This document shows, piece after piece, positions 31,693-41,083 of a DNA stretch of 64,000 nt. Within the stretch, counting starts at the first letter, position 1; each line of letters begins with the position of its first letter. The notes beneath the pieces were generated by a model. It was not told where the DNA came from, did no database searches, and saw only the letters and a list, made by a program, of their open reading frames with translations. The position numbers and the translations under genes are program-made. The DNA comes from Betaproteobacteria bacterium HGW-Betaproteobacteria-11 (GTDB lineage: Bacteria; Pseudomonadota; Gammaproteobacteria; Burkholderiales; Rhodocyclaceae), in assembly GCA_002842395.1 (NCBI GenBank), contig PHCV01000004.1, forward strand, positions 132,374-196,373, written 5' to 3'.

Positions 31693-31704
31693 TCTTATAT
31701 AAGA
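31693..31704. promoter_or_regulatory. candidate operator between gntR and mdh
   Basis: A perfect 12-bp palindrome, TCTTATATAAGA, in a very AT-rich stretch between the divergent regulator gene and mdh, 13 bp before the mdh -35 element. It fits a dimeric regulator site, probably for the adjacent GntR protein (inference). Confidence 0.5.
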
Positions 31705-31717
31705 TAAAAGATATATA

Positions 31718-31747
31718 TTGACAGCGTGTCGAAAAGTGACTTATTAT
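31718..31747 (+). promoter_or_regulatory. sigma70-type promoter of mdh
   Basis: TTGACA (31718-31723), a 17-bp spacer, then TTATTA (31741-31746). An A/T-rich stretch just upstream (AAAAGATATATAT) could serve as an UP element. This puts the transcript start about 80 bp before the mdh ATG. Confidence 0.65.
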
Positions 31748-31837
31748 CTCCGCCGGGAAACCAGGGAAATCCGCTGGAATGCCCGATGCAGCGTTAGACT
31801 TTTATCAGGTTATTCTTTTCCAGACAAGGAGTTCGTC

Positions 31838-32827
31838 ATGACCAAACCCCCCGTTCGAGTCGCAGTGACCGGTGCCGCCGGCCAGATCGGCTACGCTCTT
31901 GTTTTCCGAATCGCTGCCGGCGAAATGCTGGGCAAGGATCAGCCGGTGATCCTGCAAATGCTCGAACTGCCAATGGAAAAAGCCCAGGCCGCCCTCAAGG
32001 GCGTCATGATGGAACTGGAAGACTGCGCCTTTCCCCTGCTCGCCGGCATGGTCGGCACCGACGATCCGAAGGTCGCTTTCAAGGATGCCGACTACGTCCT
32101 GCTGGTGGGCGCCAAGCCCCGCGGTCCCGGCATGGAGCGCAAGGATCTGCTGATGGAAAACGCCAAGATCTTCATCGAACAGGGCAAGGCGCTGGATGCG
32201 GCGGCATCGCGCAACGTCAGGGTGCTGGTGGTCGGCAATCCGGCCAACACCAACGCCTACATCGCCATGAAGTCGGCCCCCGGCCTGCCGAAGAAAAACT
32301 TCACCGCCATGTTGCGCCTCGACCACAACCGCGCCATCTCGCAGCTCGCGACCCGCACCGGCAAGTCGGTCAATGACATCGACAAGATGATCGTGTGGGG
32401 TAACCACTCGCCCACCATGTACCCGGATCTGCGCTGCACCACCGTCACCGGCCAGCCTGCACCAACCGCCATTGGTGATGACAACTGGTACAAGAACGAG
32501 TACATCCCCACCGTCGGCAAGCGCGGCGCGGCCATCATCGCCGCCCGTGGCGCCTCCTCGGCCGCCTCGGCCGCCAACGCAGCGATCGACCACATGCGCG
32601 ATTGGGCGCTGGGCACGAACGGCAAGTGGGTCACCATGGGGGTTCCCTCCGATGGCTCCTACGGCATTCCGCAGGACGTCATCTACGGCGTGCCGGTCAC
32701 TTGTGCGAACGGCGAGTACACACGCGTCGAAGGTCTGCCGATCGACGACTACTCGCGCAGCATGATGGACAAGACCCTGGCCGAGCTCGAGGAAGAGCGC
32801 GCCGGCGTTGCCAGCCTGCTCGGCTAA
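31838..32827 (+). CDS. mdh: malate dehydrogenase
   Basis: Oxidizes malate to oxaloacetate with NAD+. It has 329 residues of the MalDH type found in betaproteobacteria and resembling cytosolic enzymes. [19 protein letters not shown] binds NAD. Catalytic residues are in LRLDHNRA and the [13 protein letters not shown] region (active His). An AAGGAG ribosome site 6 bp before the ATG confirms the start. It is the first of three rightward genes with the citE-like gene and acnB, and is likely regulated from the intergenic region shared with gntR. Confidence 0.95.
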   Translation: MTKPPVRVAVTGAAGQIGYALVFRIAAGEMLGKDQPVILQMLELPMEKAQAALKGVMMELEDCAFPLLAGMVGTDDPKVAFKDADYVLLVGAKPRGPGMERKDLLMENAKIFIEQGKALDAAASRNVRVLVVGNPANTNAYIAMKSAPGLPKKNFTAMLRLDHNRAISQLATRTGKSVNDIDKMIVWGNHSPTMYPDLRCTTVTGQPAPTAIGDDNWYKNEYIPTVGKRGAAIIAARGASSAASAANAAIDHMRDWALGTNGKWVTMGVPSDGSYGIPQDVIYGVPVTCANGEYTRVEGLPIDDYSRSMMDKTLAELEEERAGVASLLG

Positions 32828-32871
32828 GCGCACACAGACGGCGCACACAGGATGAAGCGGAACGCCAGCCA

Positions 32872-33879
32872 ATGAGCGAACCCCTTCATCCTGCCACCGT
32901 GCTCTATCCGGGCACGAAACCCTTTCCACTGCTCAGCGCCTGCGAACACTACGCCGGCAGTGAAAAGTTGATTCGCAAGGCGCTCCAGTTGCAGCTCGAA
33001 CTGGGGCCGATTTTCGACGTTACCGCCGATTGCGAGGATGGCGCTCCCGCCGGGGGCGAACGCGAGCACGCGGAAATGGTCGCTACCCTCCTGCTCGATG
33101 CGGCCAATGTACACAGTCGTCTCGGCGTGCGCATCCATGACGTGCGCCATCCGGCCTGGCGCGTGGAACTCGATCTCATCGTCGGCCGCGCCGGCGAACG
33201 CCTGGCCTATCTCGTGTTGCCCAAGCCCGAATGCGCTGACGATGTGCTGATACAGATCACCGCGCTGGACGATACGCGCAAACGGCATGGCATCCGCCGC
33301 GAGATTCCCGTCCATGTCCTGATCGAAACTCCCGGCGCCCTGCACGAGGCCTGGTCGATCGCCGCGCTGCCCCACGTCGAATCGCTCGACTTCGGCCTGA
33401 TGGATTTCGTCTCCGCCCATCACGGCGCCATTCCCGCCACGGCAATGTACTCGCCTGGCCAGTTCAGCCACCCCTTGATCGTGCGCGCCAAAGTCGAAAT
33501 CGCCGCGGCAGCGCTCGGCAACGGCGTCATCCCGGCGCACAATGTCAGCACCGAACTGCGCGACATGGACGTGGTGCGCAGCGATGCCCGCCGTGCGCGC
33601 CGGGAATTCGGCTTTCTGCGCATGTGGAGCATCCACCCGGCGCAGATCCAGCCGATCGTCGAAGCCATGCGCCCCGACCTCGGCGATGTCGCCGAAGCGG
33701 CCGGCATCCTGCTCGCCGCGCAGGCTGCCGGCTGGGGGCCGATCGCCTGGGCTGGCCGGCTCCACGATCGCGCTTCCTACCGCTATTACTGGGAACTGCT
33801 GCGTCGCGCCGAGGCTACCGGCGCCGAGATGCCGGCCGAGGCCCACCACCGTTTTTTCAACCCCGTCCAACTTTCATGA
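32872..33879 (+). CDS. HpcH/HpaI aldolase / citrate lyase beta-like protein
   Basis: 335 residues with the TIM-barrel of the CitE/malyl-CoA lyase group: YPGTKPFPLLSACEHYAGSE, DVTADCEDGAPAG (metal-binding Glu-Asp region) and VHVLIETPGALHE. Its constant location between mdh and acnB in betaproteobacteria suggests a C-C lyase acting on a TCA-linked CoA ester or hydroxy acid, but the substrate is not known. It begins 44 bp after mdh. The stop codon lies within the left arm of the repeat B hairpin. Confidence 0.82.
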   Translation: MSEPLHPATVLYPGTKPFPLLSACEHYAGSEKLIRKALQLQLELGPIFDVTADCEDGAPAGGEREHAEMVATLLLDAANVHSRLGVRIHDVRHPAWRVELDLIVGRAGERLAYLVLPKPECADDVLIQITALDDTRKRHGIRREIPVHVLIETPGALHEAWSIAALPHVESLDFGLMDFVSAHHGAIPATAMYSPGQFSHPLIVRAKVEIAAAALGNGVIPAHNVSTELRDMDVVRSDARRARREFGFLRMWSIHPAQIQPIVEAMRPDLGDVAEAAGILLAAQAAGWGPIAWAGRLHDRASYRYYWELLRRAEATGAEMPAEAHHRFFNPVQLS

Positions 33880-33975
33880 TGCGTGAAACATCACTCCACA
33901 TCATGAAAGTCAGCCCGTTTCAAACACCCGCCCCCCTTCGCCCCCCTCGCGGGGGGGTCCTGGTTTGCTCGCTGC
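33870..33975 (+). repeat. repeat B copy 1 (hairpin repeat)
   Basis: Starts with a hairpin whose arms are ACTTTCATGATG (33870-33881) and CATCATGAAAGT (33899-33910), with GAAACATCAC in the loop. It continues with a second GC-only stem (CCCCCC TCGC GGGGGG). It matches the copy at 42954-43066 in layout; the arms differ between the copies by paired changes. It may end the citE-like transcript. Confidence 0.75.
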
Positions 33976-34017
33976 GACCGCAGGAAGTGCAAAGCCGACC
34001 GCAGGAAGTGCAAAGCC
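33976..34017 (+). repeat. 21-bp tandem duplication
   Basis: The unit GACCGCAGGAAGTGCAAAGC plus C occurs twice exactly in a row (33976-33996, 33997-34017), directly after repeat B copy 1 and 63 bp before the acnB start. It is absent from repeat B copy 2. It is probably a recent slippage or recombination product. Confidence 0.85.
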
Positions 34018-34080
34018 GCTCGAATATCACAAAGCGCACTTATTTTGTATTTCGTTAACCCGTCACGAGAGGACTGCACC

Positions 34081-36678
34081 ATGCTCGAAGCCTACCGCCA
34101 ACACGTCACCGAACGCGCTGCCCTTGGCATTTCCCCCTTGCCGCTGTCCAAGGCGCAGACCGAAGCCCTGGTCGAGCTACTGCTCGCCCCGCCCAAAGGC
34201 GAGGAAGACTTTCTGCTCGGCTTGCTGACCCATCGCATCCCGGCCGGGGTCGATGACGCGGCCAAGGTCAAGGCGGAGTTTCTCGCGAAAGTCGGCGTTG
34301 GCGCCACGGCGTGCCCGCTGCTCTCCCGCGAGAAAGCCACCGAGCTGCTCGGCACCATGGTCGGCGGCTACAACGTCAAACCCCTGATCGACCTGCTCGA
34401 CGACCCCGTCTGCGGCAGCGCGGCGGCGAAAGCCCTGAAGGGCACGCTGCTGATGTTCGACGCCTTCCACGACGTCGCCGAGAAAGTCACCGCCGGCAGC
34501 GCCAATGCCCGCGCCGTCATGCAATCCTGGGCCGAGGCCGAGTGGTTCGTCTCGCGCCCCGAGGTGCCCGCGAAAATCAGCATCACCGTATTCAAGGTCA
34601 CCGGTGAAACCAATACCGATGACCTCTCCCCGGCGCCCGACGCCTGGAGCCGGCCGGACATTCCGCTGCACGGTCTGGCCATGCTGAAGAACGCCCGCGA
34701 GGGCATCACACCGGACAATCCGGGCGCCGTCGGACCGATGAAACTGATCGAGGAACTGAAACAGAAGGGCCATCCGGTGGCCTACGTCGGCGATGTGGTC
34801 GGCACCGGCTCCAGCCGCAAATCGGCCACCAACTCGGTAATCTGGTGGACTGGCGATGACATTCCCTTCGTCCCCAACAAACGCTACGGTGGCTTCTGCC
34901 TCGGCAGCAAGATTGCGCCGATTTTCTTCAACACCCAGGAAGATGCCGGCGCCTTCCCCATCGAATGCGACGTCAGCCAGATGAACATGGGCGATGTGGT
35001 CGACATCTATCCCTATGCCAGGAAAATCGAGAAGAACGGCGTTGCCGTCTCCAGCTTCGACTACAAGTCCGAAGTGCTGCTCGACGAAGTACGCGCCGGC
35101 GGCCGCATCAACCTGATCATCGGTCGCGGTCTGACCACCAAGGCGCGCGAGTTTCTCGGTCTGCCCGCCTCGACCCTGTTCCGCCTGCCGCAACCGCCGG
35201 TCGATTCCGGCAAGGGCTTCTCGCTGGCACAGAAGATGGTCGGTCGGGCCTGTGGCCTGCCCGCAGGCAAGGGGGTTCGCCCAGGCACCTACTGCGAACC
35301 CCGCATGACATCGGTCGGCAGCCAGGACACCACCGGCCCGATGACCCGCGACGAGCTGAAAGACCTCGCCTGCCTGGGTTTTTCCGCCGACCTGGTGATG
35401 CAATCCTTCTGTCATACCGCTGCGTATCCGAAACTGGTGGACGTCAAGACCCACCGCACCCTGCCCTCCTTCATCACCGCGCGCGGCGGCATCTCGCTGC
35501 GCCCCGGCGACGGCGTGATCCACTCCTGGCTGAACAGGCTGTTGTTGCCCGACACCGTGGGTACCGGCGGCGACTCGCACACCCGTTTCCCGATCGGCAT
35601 CTCCTTCCCGGCCGGCTCGGGCCTGGTCGCTTTCGCCGCCGCCACCGGCGTGATGCCGCTGGACATGCCCGAATCGGTGCTGGTGCGGTTCAAGGGTTCG
35701 CTGGAGGAAGCCGGCAAGCGCGGCATCACCCTGCGCGATCTGGTCAATGCGATTCCGCTTTACGCCATCAAGGCGGGGCTGCTCACGGTGGCCAAGCAGG
35801 GCAAGAAAAACATCTTCTCCGGTCGCATCCTCGAGATCGAAGGTCTGCCCGAACTGAAAGTGGAACAGGCCTTCGAACTCAGCGATGCCTCCGCCGAACG
35901 CTCCGCCGCCGGTTGTGCCGTGCGTCTCTCCAAGGCGCCGATCGTCGAGTACCTGCGCTCCAACATCACCCTGATGAAGTGGATGATCGCCGAGGGCTAT
36001 CAGGACAAGCGCACCCTGGCCCGTCGCATCAAGGCCATGGAAGACTGGATCGCCAACGGCACCTTGCTCGCGCCCGACACCGACGCCGACTACGCCGCGG
36101 TGATCGAAATCGATCTGGCCGACGTCAAGGAACCGATCCTGGCCTGTCCCAACGATCCGGACGATGTCAAGGTCCTTTCCGAAGTCGCCGGCGAGAAGAT
36201 CGACGAAGTGTTCATCGGCAGTTGCATGACCAACATCGGCCACTTCCGCGCCGCCGGCAAGGTGCTCGAAGGCAAGAGCGACATCCCCACCCGCCTGTGG
36301 ATCGCCCCGCCGACCAAGATGGACGCCATGATCCTCAACGAAGAAGGTTACTACGCCATCCTCGGCAAGGCCGGTGCGCGCATGGAAATGCCCGGCTGCA
36401 GCCTGTGCATGGGCAACCAGGCGCAGATCAGGAAGGGCAGCACGGCGGTGTCGACCTCCACCCGCAATTTCCCCAACCGCCTTGGGCTAGACACCCGCGT
36501 CTATCTCAGCTCGGCCGAGCTGGCGGCGGTAACGGCGCTGATGGGACGGATCCCGACCATGGCCGAATACATGGAACAGGTGCAGACGGTGAATGCCAAA
36601 TCCGCCGACGTCTATCGCTACATGAACTTCGACCAGATCGCCGAGTTCAAGGAAGTAGCGGATACAGTGACGATGTAA
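34081..36678 (+). CDS. acnB: aconitate hydratase B
   Basis: Bifunctional aconitase / 2-methylisocitrate dehydratase with a [4Fe-4S] cluster. It has 865 residues from ATG 34081, with a GAGAGG ribosome site; an earlier in-frame start would lie in the preceding repeat. The N-terminal HEAT-like domain (about 1-160) is followed by the swivelling domain and the catalytic core. Cluster cysteines are in [17 protein letters not shown] (about 713) and [10 protein letters not shown] (about 770-775). Repeat A copy 10 replaces about residues 70-77 (KVGVGATA) in the HEAT domain without a length change against E. coli AcnB as I recall it. Two terminators follow. Confidence 0.97.
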   Translation: MLEAYRQHVTERAALGISPLPLSKAQTEALVELLLAPPKGEEDFLLGLLTHRIPAGVDDAAKVKAEFLAKVGVGATACPLLSREKATELLGTMVGGYNVKPLIDLLDDPVCGSAAAKALKGTLLMFDAFHDVAEKVTAGSANARAVMQSWAEAEWFVSRPEVPAKISITVFKVTGETNTDDLSPAPDAWSRPDIPLHGLAMLKNAREGITPDNPGAVGPMKLIEELKQKGHPVAYVGDVVGTGSSRKSATNSVIWWTGDDIPFVPNKRYGGFCLGSKIAPIFFNTQEDAGAFPIECDVSQMNMGDVVDIYPYARKIEKNGVAVSSFDYKSEVLLDEVRAGGRINLIIGRGLTTKAREFLGLPASTLFRLPQPPVDSGKGFSLAQKMVGRACGLPAGKGVRPGTYCEPRMTSVGSQDTTGPMTRDELKDLACLGFSADLVMQSFCHTAAYPKLVDVKTHRTLPSFITARGGISLRPGDGVIHSWLNRLLLPDTVGTGGDSHTRFPIGISFPAGSGLVAFAAATGVMPLDMPESVLVRFKGSLEEAGKRGITLRDLVNAIPLYAIKAGLLTVAKQGKKNIFSGRILEIEGLPELKVEQAFELSDASAERSAAGCAVRLSKAPIVEYLRSNITLMKWMIAEGYQDKRTLARRIKAMEDWIANGTLLAPDTDADYAAVIEIDLADVKEPILACPNDPDDVKVLSEVAGEKIDEVFIGSCMTNIGHFRAAGKVLEGKSDIPTRLWIAPPTKMDAMILNEEGYYAILGKAGARMEMPGCSLCMGNQAQIRKGSTAVSTSTRNFPNRLGLDTRVYLSSAELAAVTALMGRIPTMAEYMEQVQTVNAKSADVYRYMNFDQIAEFKEVADTVTM
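34288..34311 (-). repeat. repeat A copy 10 (inside acnB)
   Basis: The plus strand reads AAAGTCGGCGTTGGCG then CCACGGCG, one or two changes from consensus, encoding KVGVGATA. E. coli AcnB has a run of equal length here, so this looks like replacement rather than net insertion. Confidence 0.82.
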
Positions 36679-36688
36679 ATGGAATAAC

Positions 36689-36719
36689 AAGTCGGCGTCT
36701 CACCAGCGCCGACTTTTTT
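36689..36719 (+). terminator. acnB terminator built from repeat A (copy 11)
   Basis: Left arm AAGTCGGCG (36689-36697), 9-base loop TCTCACCAG, right arm CGCCGACTT (36707-36715), with a six-T run at 36714-36719. The loop, right arm and T run are exactly repeat A (36693-36719). This is a complete rho-independent terminator 10 bp after the acnB stop. Confidence 0.88.
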
Positions 36720-36729
36720 GCAAGGCCTG

Positions 36730-36766
36730 AACGCCCCCGCAACGTCCGTTGCCGGGGCGTTTTTTT
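36730..36766 (+). terminator. second terminator after acnB
   Basis: Arms AACGCCCC (36730-36737) and GGGGCGTT (36754-36761), extended by GCAAC/GTTGC inside, followed by a seven-T run. It lies between the convergent acnB and copB genes and points to plus-strand transcripts. Confidence 0.9.
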
Positions 36767-37539
36767 CAGAACCAGAACTTGAGGCCGGCGACCCAGCGCG
36801 TGGTCATCGCTCTCTCGCCGGCAGCCTGCGCCAGATCGGCGCTGTTGCCGACCTTGCCGCCGCGCTCGACGCCGAGGTACGGCGCGAACTGGCGGTTGAA
36901 TTCGTAGCGCAGGCGCAGGCCGGCAACCGCATCGGTGAGGCCGCTGCCGTGGTCGAGTGCGCTATCGCGCTTGCCGTGGAAATCGGCCTCGACGCGGGGT
37001 TGCAGAATCAGCCGCTGGGTCAGCAGGAGCTCGTAGCTGGCCGCCAGACGCAGCGCCGTGCGTCCTGCCGGACCGAGATAGGCGGTCACTTCGACATCGA
37101 ACCAGTAAGGCGCCAGACCTTCGACTCCCAGCGCCAGCCAGCCCCGATCCGGCCCGACGCCACCGTCATGGCGCACGCCAAGCTGAGTATCCCAGAACGG
37201 GGACACGGCATGGGACCAGAGCAGCTCGGTGCGTGCCGCGCGCACCTTGCCGCGGGCGATTTCGCCCTCGGCCTTGAGTACGGCGCGATCGAAGCTGCCG
37301 CCGTACCGGCCGTGCAGGTCGTACAGCGTCGCATCGTCCCCCGGCATGAAGGCATGCTCGAAACGGTCGACGCGCAAGACGGAATAGGCCGGATGTCCGG
37401 CATGCGGATGCGCCCCTCCGGAAAAACCGTAACCTGCCGCCTCGGCGTGTGGATCGCGCGCCTCGGCGGATGGCGTCTGCGCCCAGGCCGTAACGCCCCA
37501 GAGGACGGCCACCATGGTGAACCACCGTGCGCGACGCAT
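36766..37539 (-). CDS. copB: copper resistance protein CopB (outer membrane)
   Basis: 257 residues with a signal peptide (about 1-20, ending AWA). A His-rich stretch follows (SGGAHPHAGHPAYS), then an amphipathic beta-barrel ending in a C-terminal Phe (GLKFWF), which is typical of outer-membrane proteins. CopB-family proteins bind or export copper at the outer membrane. The start is next to the copA end, so copA-copB form a unit. No copper sensor pair is visible nearby. Confidence 0.88.
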   Translation of the reverse strand: MRRARWFTMVAVLWGVTAWAQTPSAEARDPHAEAAGYGFSGGAHPHAGHPAYSVLRVDRFEHAFMPGDDATLYDLHGRYGGSFDRAVLKAEGEIARGKVRAARTELLWSHAVSPFWDTQLGVRHDGGVGPDRGWLALGVEGLAPYWFDVEVTAYLGPAGRTALRLAASYELLLTQRLILQPRVEADFHGKRDSALDHGSGLTDAVAGLRLRYEFNRQFAPYLGVERGGKVGNSADLAQAAGERAMTTRWVAGLKFWF

Positions 37540-39203
37540 CAGGCCACCACCACTTCACGGAACATGCCGCTGTCCATGTGGAACATCAAGTGACAATGCC
37601 AGGCCCAGCGGCCCGGTGCATCGGCGGTGACGAGGAAGCTCACCCGCTGCGCCGGCTGCACGTTGACCGTGTGTTTGCGCACCTGAAACTCGCCCTCCTC
37701 GTTTTCCAGTTCGCACCACAGGCCATGCAGATGCATCGGGTGGGTCATCATCGTGTCGTTGTGATAGATCACCCGCAACCGCTCGCCGTAGTGAAAATGA
37801 ATCGGGGTCGAGTCGGCGAATTCGACGCCGTCGATCGACCAGGTGTAACGCTCCATATTTCCGGTCAGGTGCAGTTCCATGTCGCGCTCGGGTTCTCGCC
37901 GATCGATCGAACCGCCGAGGGTGACCAGATCAGCATAGGTCAGCACGCGGCGGCCGTTGTCGCGCAGGCCGACGCCCGGATCGTCGAGATTGGTGCGCGG
38001 GGTGTCGACGCGCATGTCGGTGCTCGGGCCATATTCGGTGCGGGCGTGGCGCACCGGGGTCTCCGGCTCGGCCATGTCGCCCATCATGTCGGTCATCGAC
38101 AGCCATTGCGGCGCATCTACGGCCGGCACGGCGGCAGGAAGCCCCGCTTCGCTGGTCAGCGTGCCCCGCGCGAAGCCGCTGCGATCCATGCTCTGGGCAA
38201 AAATCGTGTACGCCCCCGGCGCCGGCCGCACCAGCACGTCATAGGTCTCGCCGGGGCCGAAACGGAACTCATCGACGCCGACCGGCTTCACGTTCTGGCC
38301 GTCGGCCGCGATCACCGTCAGTTCCAGCCCGGGAATGCGTACATCATAGAAGGTATTGGCCGCGCCATTGATGAAGCGCAGCCGCACGGTTTCGCCCGGC
38401 CGGAACAGGGTCGTCCAGTTGGCCGTCGCGGGCTGGCCGTTCATCAGGTAGGTCAGTGTCTGCGCCGAAACATCGGCCAGGTCGGTCGGGTTCATCCGCA
38501 TCTCGTTCCACATCTGGCGCGTGTCGAGCGCCTCGGCCAAGCCCTCGCGCCGGGCGTCGCGCAGGAAATCGAGCAGCGTCGGCCGGTTCATGTTGTAGTA
38601 ATCGCTATCGACCTTCAGTTTCGCCAGCACGCGCAGCGGGTCTTCGTCCGTCCAGTCCGAAAGCAGCACGACCTGGTCGCGCTCGGCGTGAATGGCCTCC
38701 CCCGCCGCCGGCTCGATGACGATGGCACCGTACATTCCGGTCTGTTCCTGCATCCCGGAATGCGAGTGATACCAGTAGGTTCCGCTCTGCCTGACCGTGA
38801 ATTGATAGGTGAATGTGGTGCCCGCAGCGATGTTGTCGAAGCTGCTGCCGGGCACGCCGTCCATCGAATGCGGCAACAGAATGCCGTGCCAGTGGATCGA
38901 GGTCGGCTCCTGCAAGCGATTGGTGACTCGAATCGTCACCGTATCGCCCTCGCGCCAGCGCAAAGTCGGCGCCGGCAGGACGCCGTTGATGGTCGTTGCC
39001 CGGCCTGGTGTGCCAGTCAAATTCACCGGCGATTCGGCCACCACCAGATCGAATTCGCGTCCTTCGAGGACTGGGGTCTCTTCCCTCACGGCGGCACCGG
39101 CGAGGCGACCCAGGGGGTGCACGCCAAGGAGGACGCCCGTGGCCAGCACGCCTTGCAGCAGACGCCGCCGAGGCGGAGAGAGAGGCCCAATCCGTCGTTT
39201 CAT
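37539..39203 (-). CDS. copA: multicopper oxidase CopA (copper resistance)
   Basis: A periplasmic copper oxidase of the CopA/PcoA type, 554 residues. The Tat signal is PPRRRLLQGVLATGVLL (about 10-26). Copper ligands are in IHWHG (about 105), WYHSHSG, HPMHLHG and HCHLMFH near the C-terminus. A short Met-rich segment (MSMTDMMGDM, about 365) may bind Cu(I). The ATG overlaps the pabB/pabC stop (ATGA). The INGVLPAPTLRW segment is partly conserved in all such oxidases, so its likeness to repeat A may be chance. Confidence 0.93.
   Translation of the reverse strand: MKRRIGPLSPPRRRLLQGVLATGVLLGVHPLGRLAGAAVREETPVLEGREFDLVVAESPVNLTGTPGRATTINGVLPAPTLRWREGDTVTIRVTNRLQEPTSIHWHGILLPHSMDGVPGSSFDNIAAGTTFTYQFTVRQSGTYWYHSHSGMQEQTGMYGAIVIEPAAGEAIHAERDQVVLLSDWTDEDPLRVLAKLKVDSDYYNMNRPTLLDFLRDARREGLAEALDTRQMWNEMRMNPTDLADVSAQTLTYLMNGQPATANWTTLFRPGETVRLRFINGAANTFYDVRIPGLELTVIAADGQNVKPVGVDEFRFGPGETYDVLVRPAPGAYTIFAQSMDRSGFARGTLTSEAGLPAAVPAVDAPQWLSMTDMMGDMAEPETPVRHARTEYGPSTDMRVDTPRTNLDDPGVGLRDNGRRVLTYADLVTLGGSIDRREPERDMELHLTGNMERYTWSIDGVEFADSTPIHFHYGERLRVIYHNDTMMTHPMHLHGLWCELENEEGEFQVRKHTVNVQPAQRVSFLVTADAPGRWAWHCHLMFHMDSGMFREVVVA
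38962..38985 (-). repeat. possible repeat A copy 12 (inside copA)
   Basis: The plus strand reads AAAGTCGGCGCCGGCA then GGACGCCG. It encodes LPAPTL, which is close to the conserved ING-PGPTL motif of multicopper oxidases, so the match could be convergent. Confidence 0.4.
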
Positions 39204-41083
39204 TGAACCTCCGTCTGCCAGTCGATCTTCGCCGGCAGCACGCCGCGCAACGCATTGCAAACCACGACCGCCTCGGCATCGAACAGATCGCCCCGCGTCA
39301 GCCGGCGCTCGCCGGCCGCCCAGGCCGGATCGTCGAGCAGCGCAGCGCGCATCACGCCGGGTAGAAGACCGGCGGTGAGCGGCGGCGTCCACCAGCGTCC
39401 GCCGAGCTTGACGAAAACATTGCTGCGCGCCCCTTCGGTCAGCTCGCCGGCAGCGTTAAAAAACAGCACATCGAACGCACCCGTCGCCTCGGCCGTACGC
39501 CAGGCGGCATCATAGACCGCCCGCTGCGTCGTCTTGTGACGCAAGAACAGGGCGGGCAGCGGCGGACACAGATTTGGCGGGGCAAGCAGCACGGTCACGG
39601 ACGTATCCAGCTTCGGCAAAGGTGAAGACGACAGACTGACTTCGCCGCACGCGGAAAGTTCCAGCCGCAGGCGAAACACGCCGCCTTGATCGAGCGTGGC
39701 GCAGTGGGCGGCGAGCTGCCGGCGCAGTTTCGCCTCGTCAAGGGCGAAACCGAAGTAGCGTGCCGAAGCGGCCAGTCGTGCCAGATGCCGGTCGAGCAGG
39801 GAAATACCCTCCCGGCTGGCGCGCAAGGTTTCGATAAGCGCGAAGTCTGGCGCAAGTTCGCTCAGGAAACAGGCCTTGAGCCAGCATTCGCGCCATTCTT
39901 CCCGCGCCACGCTGTCCTGCACGATACCGGCGCCGACGCCAAGCACGCCACGACGCAGACCATAGGCCGCGGGCGGTGAAAGCGTCAGGGTACGGATCGG
40001 CACCGACAGGCAAAACTCGGGCAGATGGCTTGCGGAAAAGTTCCCGTGGGGACGCAAAGCGCTGGCGCTGGCGGGGCGGCGGGCATGCTCGAACCAGCCA
40101 ATGGCCCCGGTGTAAAGGCCGCGCGGCAAGGTCTCCAGGGCGGAGATGAGCTCCAGGGTGTGCTTCTTCGGCGCGCCGGTGACCGAGCCGGAAGGCAGCA
40201 GGGCCGTCAGGACTGCGGCCAGATCAACGCCGGCGGCTGGCTCGGCATGGATGGTCGAGGTCATTTGCAGCACTTCGCCGAACTGCCTGACGGCAAAGAG
40301 CTCGGGCACCTTCACCGAGCCCGGCCGGGCGATGCGGCTCAGATCGTTACGCAGGAGATCGACGATCATCAGGTTTTCGGCGCGATTTTTCGGGTCACTC
40401 GCCAGCTGCGCGGCACGCCGTGCATTGTCGGCCGCATCCATGCTCGCCGCCAGCGTGCCTTTCATTGGCTCGGCGACGAGCCGCCCCTTCGCATGCCGGG
40501 CCAGGAGTTCCGGCGAGAGCGAGAGCACCCAGCGCTCGTCCGGCAAGCGGATCAAGGCGCCATAGGGCACCGGCTGACGGGCCCGCAAGCGGCGGTAGAG
40601 CGCAATGGGCGAGCCAAAGACGGAGAAATCGAGCCGCCAGGTGTAATTGACCTGATAGGTCTCGCCTGCCGCGATCAGGGCATGGATGCGTTCGACGGCG
40701 GCGGTGAAGCCGACTTCATCGACACTGGCCGCGAGATCAGCCACGCCTGCCGGCTCATCACCGGTTTCCTGCTGCGCCAACCAGGCGGTGACGCCCTCCC
40801 GATCCAGGCGCTGGCAGCGGCGAAAGAGCAGGATCTGGCCGAACTCGGGCACGGCATGGCGCGGCGTGACGCCCTGCAGCCTGGCGCCCAGCTCGTAGGT
40901 GAACAGGCCGACGGCATGAAGGCCGCGCGCCAGCGCCTGTTGCAAGCGTTCCATATCGACGGCGAAGGCGCTCGCCTCGCGCAGCACGATGCTCTCGACC
41001 CACTCCGTGTAAAGGCGCGAGGCCAGCACCCCGGCGGGCGCCGTCGCATCATCGAGCAGAGCGAAGCCTGCGGTGGTTGCCAT
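39200..41083 (-). CDS. pabB: bifunctional aminodeoxychorismate synthase I / ADC lyase (PabB-PabC)
   Basis: Makes p-aminobenzoate for folate. The 627-residue fusion has an N-terminal chorismate-binding PabB part (about 1-380: GETYQVNYTWRL, LSPELL, EPMKGT, NLMIVDLLRNDLSRI, PSGSVTGAPKKHTLE). The class-IV aminotransferase PabC part (about 400-627: FALIETLRAS, RHLARLAASA, NAAGELTEGARSNVF) follows. The fusion is known in this group. After YTGAIGWFEHA there is an extra stretch of about 15-20 residues (RRPASASALRPHGNF) that coincides with a diverged repeat A. The start overlaps the upstream methyltransferase stop. Confidence 0.93.
   Translation of the reverse strand: MATTAGFALLDDATAPAGVLASRLYTEWVESIVLREASAFAVDMERLQQALARGLHAVGLFTYELGARLQGVTPRHAVPEFGQILLFRRCQRLDREGVTAWLAQQETGDEPAGVADLAASVDEVGFTAAVERIHALIAAGETYQVNYTWRLDFSVFGSPIALYRRLRARQPVPYGALIRLPDERWVLSLSPELLARHAKGRLVAEPMKGTLAASMDAADNARRAAQLASDPKNRAENLMIVDLLRNDLSRIARPGSVKVPELFAVRQFGEVLQMTSTIHAEPAAGVDLAAVLTALLPSGSVTGAPKKHTLELISALETLPRGLYTGAIGWFEHARRPASASALRPHGNFSASHLPEFCLSVPIRTLTLSPPAAYGLRRGVLGVGAGIVQDSVAREEWRECWLKACFLSELAPDFALIETLRASREGISLLDRHLARLAASARYFGFALDEAKLRRQLAAHCATLDQGGVFRLRLELSACGEVSLSSSPLPKLDTSVTVLLAPPNLCPPLPALFLRHKTTQRAVYDAAWRTAEATGAFDVLFFNAAGELTEGARSNVFVKLGGRWWTPPLTAGLLPGVMRAALLDDPAWAAGERRLTRGDLFDAEAVVVCNALRGVLPAKIDWQTEVQ
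40056..40081 (-). repeat. diverged repeat A copy 13 (inside pabB/pabC)
   Basis: The plus strand reads AAAGCGCTGGCGCTGGCG then GGGCGGCG. It resembles repeat A with about four changes and two extra bases, encoding RRPASASAL inside a segment that seems longer than in typical PabB. Confidence 0.4.

Noticed and set aside
34177..36243. 688-codon open frame antisense to acnB
   Set aside because: A shadow of the well-identified acnB; the low-complexity Gly/Asp/His-rich translation is typical of antisense frames.
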